Source: a virus | IMG/VR virus record: IMGVR_UViG_3300018080_000260 | Coordinates: 1-46,622 of that record | Strand: one strand, 5' to 3' | DNA: 46,622 nucleotides | Part shown: piece by piece, positions 45,455 through 46,622 of the stretch | Position numbering within the stretch: position 1 is the stretch's first letter | How the letters are laid out: each line of letters opens with the position of its first letter | The notes under the pieces: model-generated | Database searches by the model: none | What the model was told of the DNA's origin: nothing | The model's input: only the letters and a program-made list of their open reading frames with translations | Program-made: the position numbers and the translations under genes

Positions 45455-45569
45455 ATCCGTCTCCTTCTGGGAAATACTGTGTTTTCCATGGGCATTCATC
45501 ATCGCCGGTTGAAGCTGTAGGCGATTCCTGCTCCCCGTCCGGTTCGTTCTCTATGTAATCAATCCCCAT
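45420..45569 (-). CDS. 49-residue acidic protein overlapping the fibre start
   Basis: 49 residues (MGIDYIENEPDGEQESPTAS...; ends DDIDEVEEE), strongly acidic. AGGAAGTAGGATC precedes the ATG, and its stop lies inside the signal-peptide codons of the fibre gene, 35 bases after the fibre start. The same DNA thus codes for an acidic tail in one frame and a basic signal-peptide start in the other. Function unknown; translational coupling to the fibre is likely. Confidence 0.55.
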   Translation of the reverse strand: MGIDYIENEPDGEQESPTASTGDDECPWKTQYFPEGDGYVDDIDEVEEE

Positions 45570-45573
45570 GATC

Positions 45574-46622
45574 CTACTTCCTCTTGCCGTTCACCGACAG
45601 TATTTTGCCAGCATCTTTGCCATTAATTTTGCCAGGCACCTTGCCATTCATTCTGTGGGCCCAGCCTTCCTCCTCCGCCCCTGTACTCGCCTCTATTGTT
45701 ACTGATTTTTGATAAACCCGATCTGTTCCGTCTGCATTGCAATAAGTGACGATTACATTATAAGCTGATCCTGCGTGTCCCGTTACTGTAATCTTGCCGG
45801 TCGTACAGGCAGACCCCTCGAACTTGAGACTGTCAACAACGGCTGAGATTACACCGGACTCGTTTACCGTGCGCGTTTTGAGCCACCCATAGCCATCACC
45901 GTCTACACCAATATAGGCAAACACGTCACCGGCAACATGCTTCAGATCGTGGAGGGTTTCCGTGACGTTGGTTACCAGGGTATCGACCGGAGGCCCGTCT
46001 GCGCCCCCTGTTATAACCCCAGCATTCGATATTTCAACCGTGCCGAACTCAATAGGATTGACCGCAACATAATTTGATCCAAACAGATAATAGTCTGAGC
46101 CTTCTTTCCAGTCGATACAAGTATTTGTAGGAGTGTAGTCGTCTTCATATTTAAGGGTATCCACAGCACCTTCAGACGCACCCGTTCCGTGGGTGAATCG
46201 CCACGTATAAACGACCCCATTTCCAGAGCCAGATCGACCCGCTATTATTGCCGTAGAGCTGGTATCTTCTGCGACACACAAATCGCTTGCTCCATCCACA
46301 GACCCAGAAGAATACTCCACAAGAGCATTGATTGTAAGGTCGCCTGTTGTTCTATTATAATACCCACTTCGAAGCCACCCATCACCTCCGTCAGACTCAT
46401 TCTGCCCCTGCACAAAAAAGATAGTATCGCCCTCGACCTTAGCCAGTTGAGAATATCGCCAGTCATCTATTGCACTAATAGCCAACTGTTCAACGGTTCC
46501 GCCCAACGTTCCGGCAGCTGAGTCCGTTTCGTAGCACTCGATATAAGAAAGGGCATCAGTATCATAGCAGACAACCGAATAATCACCGCCCTGGATCGTG
46601 AAGGCATCATATATCTGCTCAA
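45574..46622 (-). CDS. Beta-propeller-like tail protein, N-terminus cut by the window edge
   Basis: The frame is open from the window edge to TAG at 45574; the visible part has about 348 residues. About five degenerate repeats of 45-55 residues (for example SQLAKVEGDTIFFVQGQNE, DLKHVAGDVFAYIGVDGDG, GWLKTRTVNESGVISAVVDS) suggest blades of a beta-propeller. The C-terminus carries MNGKVPGKINGKDAGKILSV, a short NGK-type repeat seen at the ends of many phage tail and fibre proteins. It lies upstream of the acidic protein and fibre. Receptor-binding or tail-tip function is inferred. Confidence 0.65.
   Translation of the reverse strand, partial: EQIYDAFTIQGGDYSVVCYDTDALSYIECYETDSAAGTLGGTVEQLAISAIDDWRYSQLAKVEGDTIFFVQGQNESDGGDGWLRSGYYNRTTGDLTINALVEYSSGSVDGASDLCVAEDTSSTAIIAGRSGSGNGVVYTWRFTHGTGASEGAVDTLKYEDDYTPTNTCIDWKEGSDYYLFGSNYVAVNPIEFGTVEISNAGVITGGADGPPVDTLVTNVTETLHDLKHVAGDVFAYIGVDGDGYGWLKTRTVNESGVISAVVDSLKFEGSACTTGKITVTGHAGSAYNVIVTYCNADGTDRVYQKSVTIEASTGAEEEGWAHRMNGKVPGKINGKDAGKILSVNGKRK

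Noticed and set aside
46500-46622. Window ends joining directly as a complete circle
   Set aside because: Joining 1 to 46622 puts the fibre frame out of phase with the propeller frame by one base, so sequence must be missing or trimmed. A circular map is still likely but not proven.

Overview
The window reads as one contiguous piece of a temperate, short-tailed (podovirus-like) bacteriophage genome. The host looks Gram-negative but is not identified. Genes use strong AGGAGG-type ribosome binding sites and sigma70-type promoters (TTGACT-17-TATATT), a lipobox protein and several Sec-type signal peptides are present, and the capsid/portal/adaptor/hub order is phage-like. The strong Shine-Dalgarno use and the canonical promoters argue against a Bacteroidetes host. 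Both window ends cut through leftward tail genes, so neither end is a natural genome end.

Layout. Positions 25.8 kb down to 1 are a leftward late operon from a sigma70-like promoter near 25.8 kb: portal, scaffold-like protein, N4-gp56-type major capsid, two small head proteins, a charged protein, three consecutive adaptor-like proteins, a tail hub, a lysis cluster with an NlpC/P60 hydrolase, internal virion proteins, and a 3377-residue polyvalent protein (adenine methyltransferase, strawberry-notch-type helicase, HExxH zincin, LPD38-like end). Exported tail proteins follow. Positions 26-31.4 kb carry terminase small and large subunits mixed with HTH and zinc-ribbon proteins. Positions 31.5-39.5 kb are the leftward early operon: RusA, ASCH, a DUF1376 replication protein with an in-frame amber codon, a PD-(D/E)XK exonuclease, an ERF annealing protein, a small AlpA-like protein and a Cro-position protein.

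The lysogeny switch is at 39.5-39.8 kb. Two near-identical operator-promoters face each other. Rightward genes are a repressor, a membrane protein, an integrase and a small ORF. The attP follows, with the 3' end of a tRNA (probably Pro) flanked on both sides by repeated arm-type sites, so the DNA is in the unintegrated phage arrangement. Leftward from the right edge come a beta-propeller-like tail protein, a small acidic protein, a large S74-chaperone fibre and an Acb2/Tad1-type anti-CBASS protein, ended by a strong terminator beside attP. The simplest model is one late transcription unit that runs off the left edge, continues at the right edge through sequence not shown, and stops at this terminator.

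The most unusual features are: a stem-loop with an identical 15-nt loop core and different but self-complementary stems, found just downstream of the leftward early promoter and again before the capsid gene (a candidate put-like antitermination or regulatory RNA); face-to-face lysogeny promoters with shared operators; signal peptides on at least four virion-module proteins; and a large excess of certain 6-bp palindromes, notably GGATCC.
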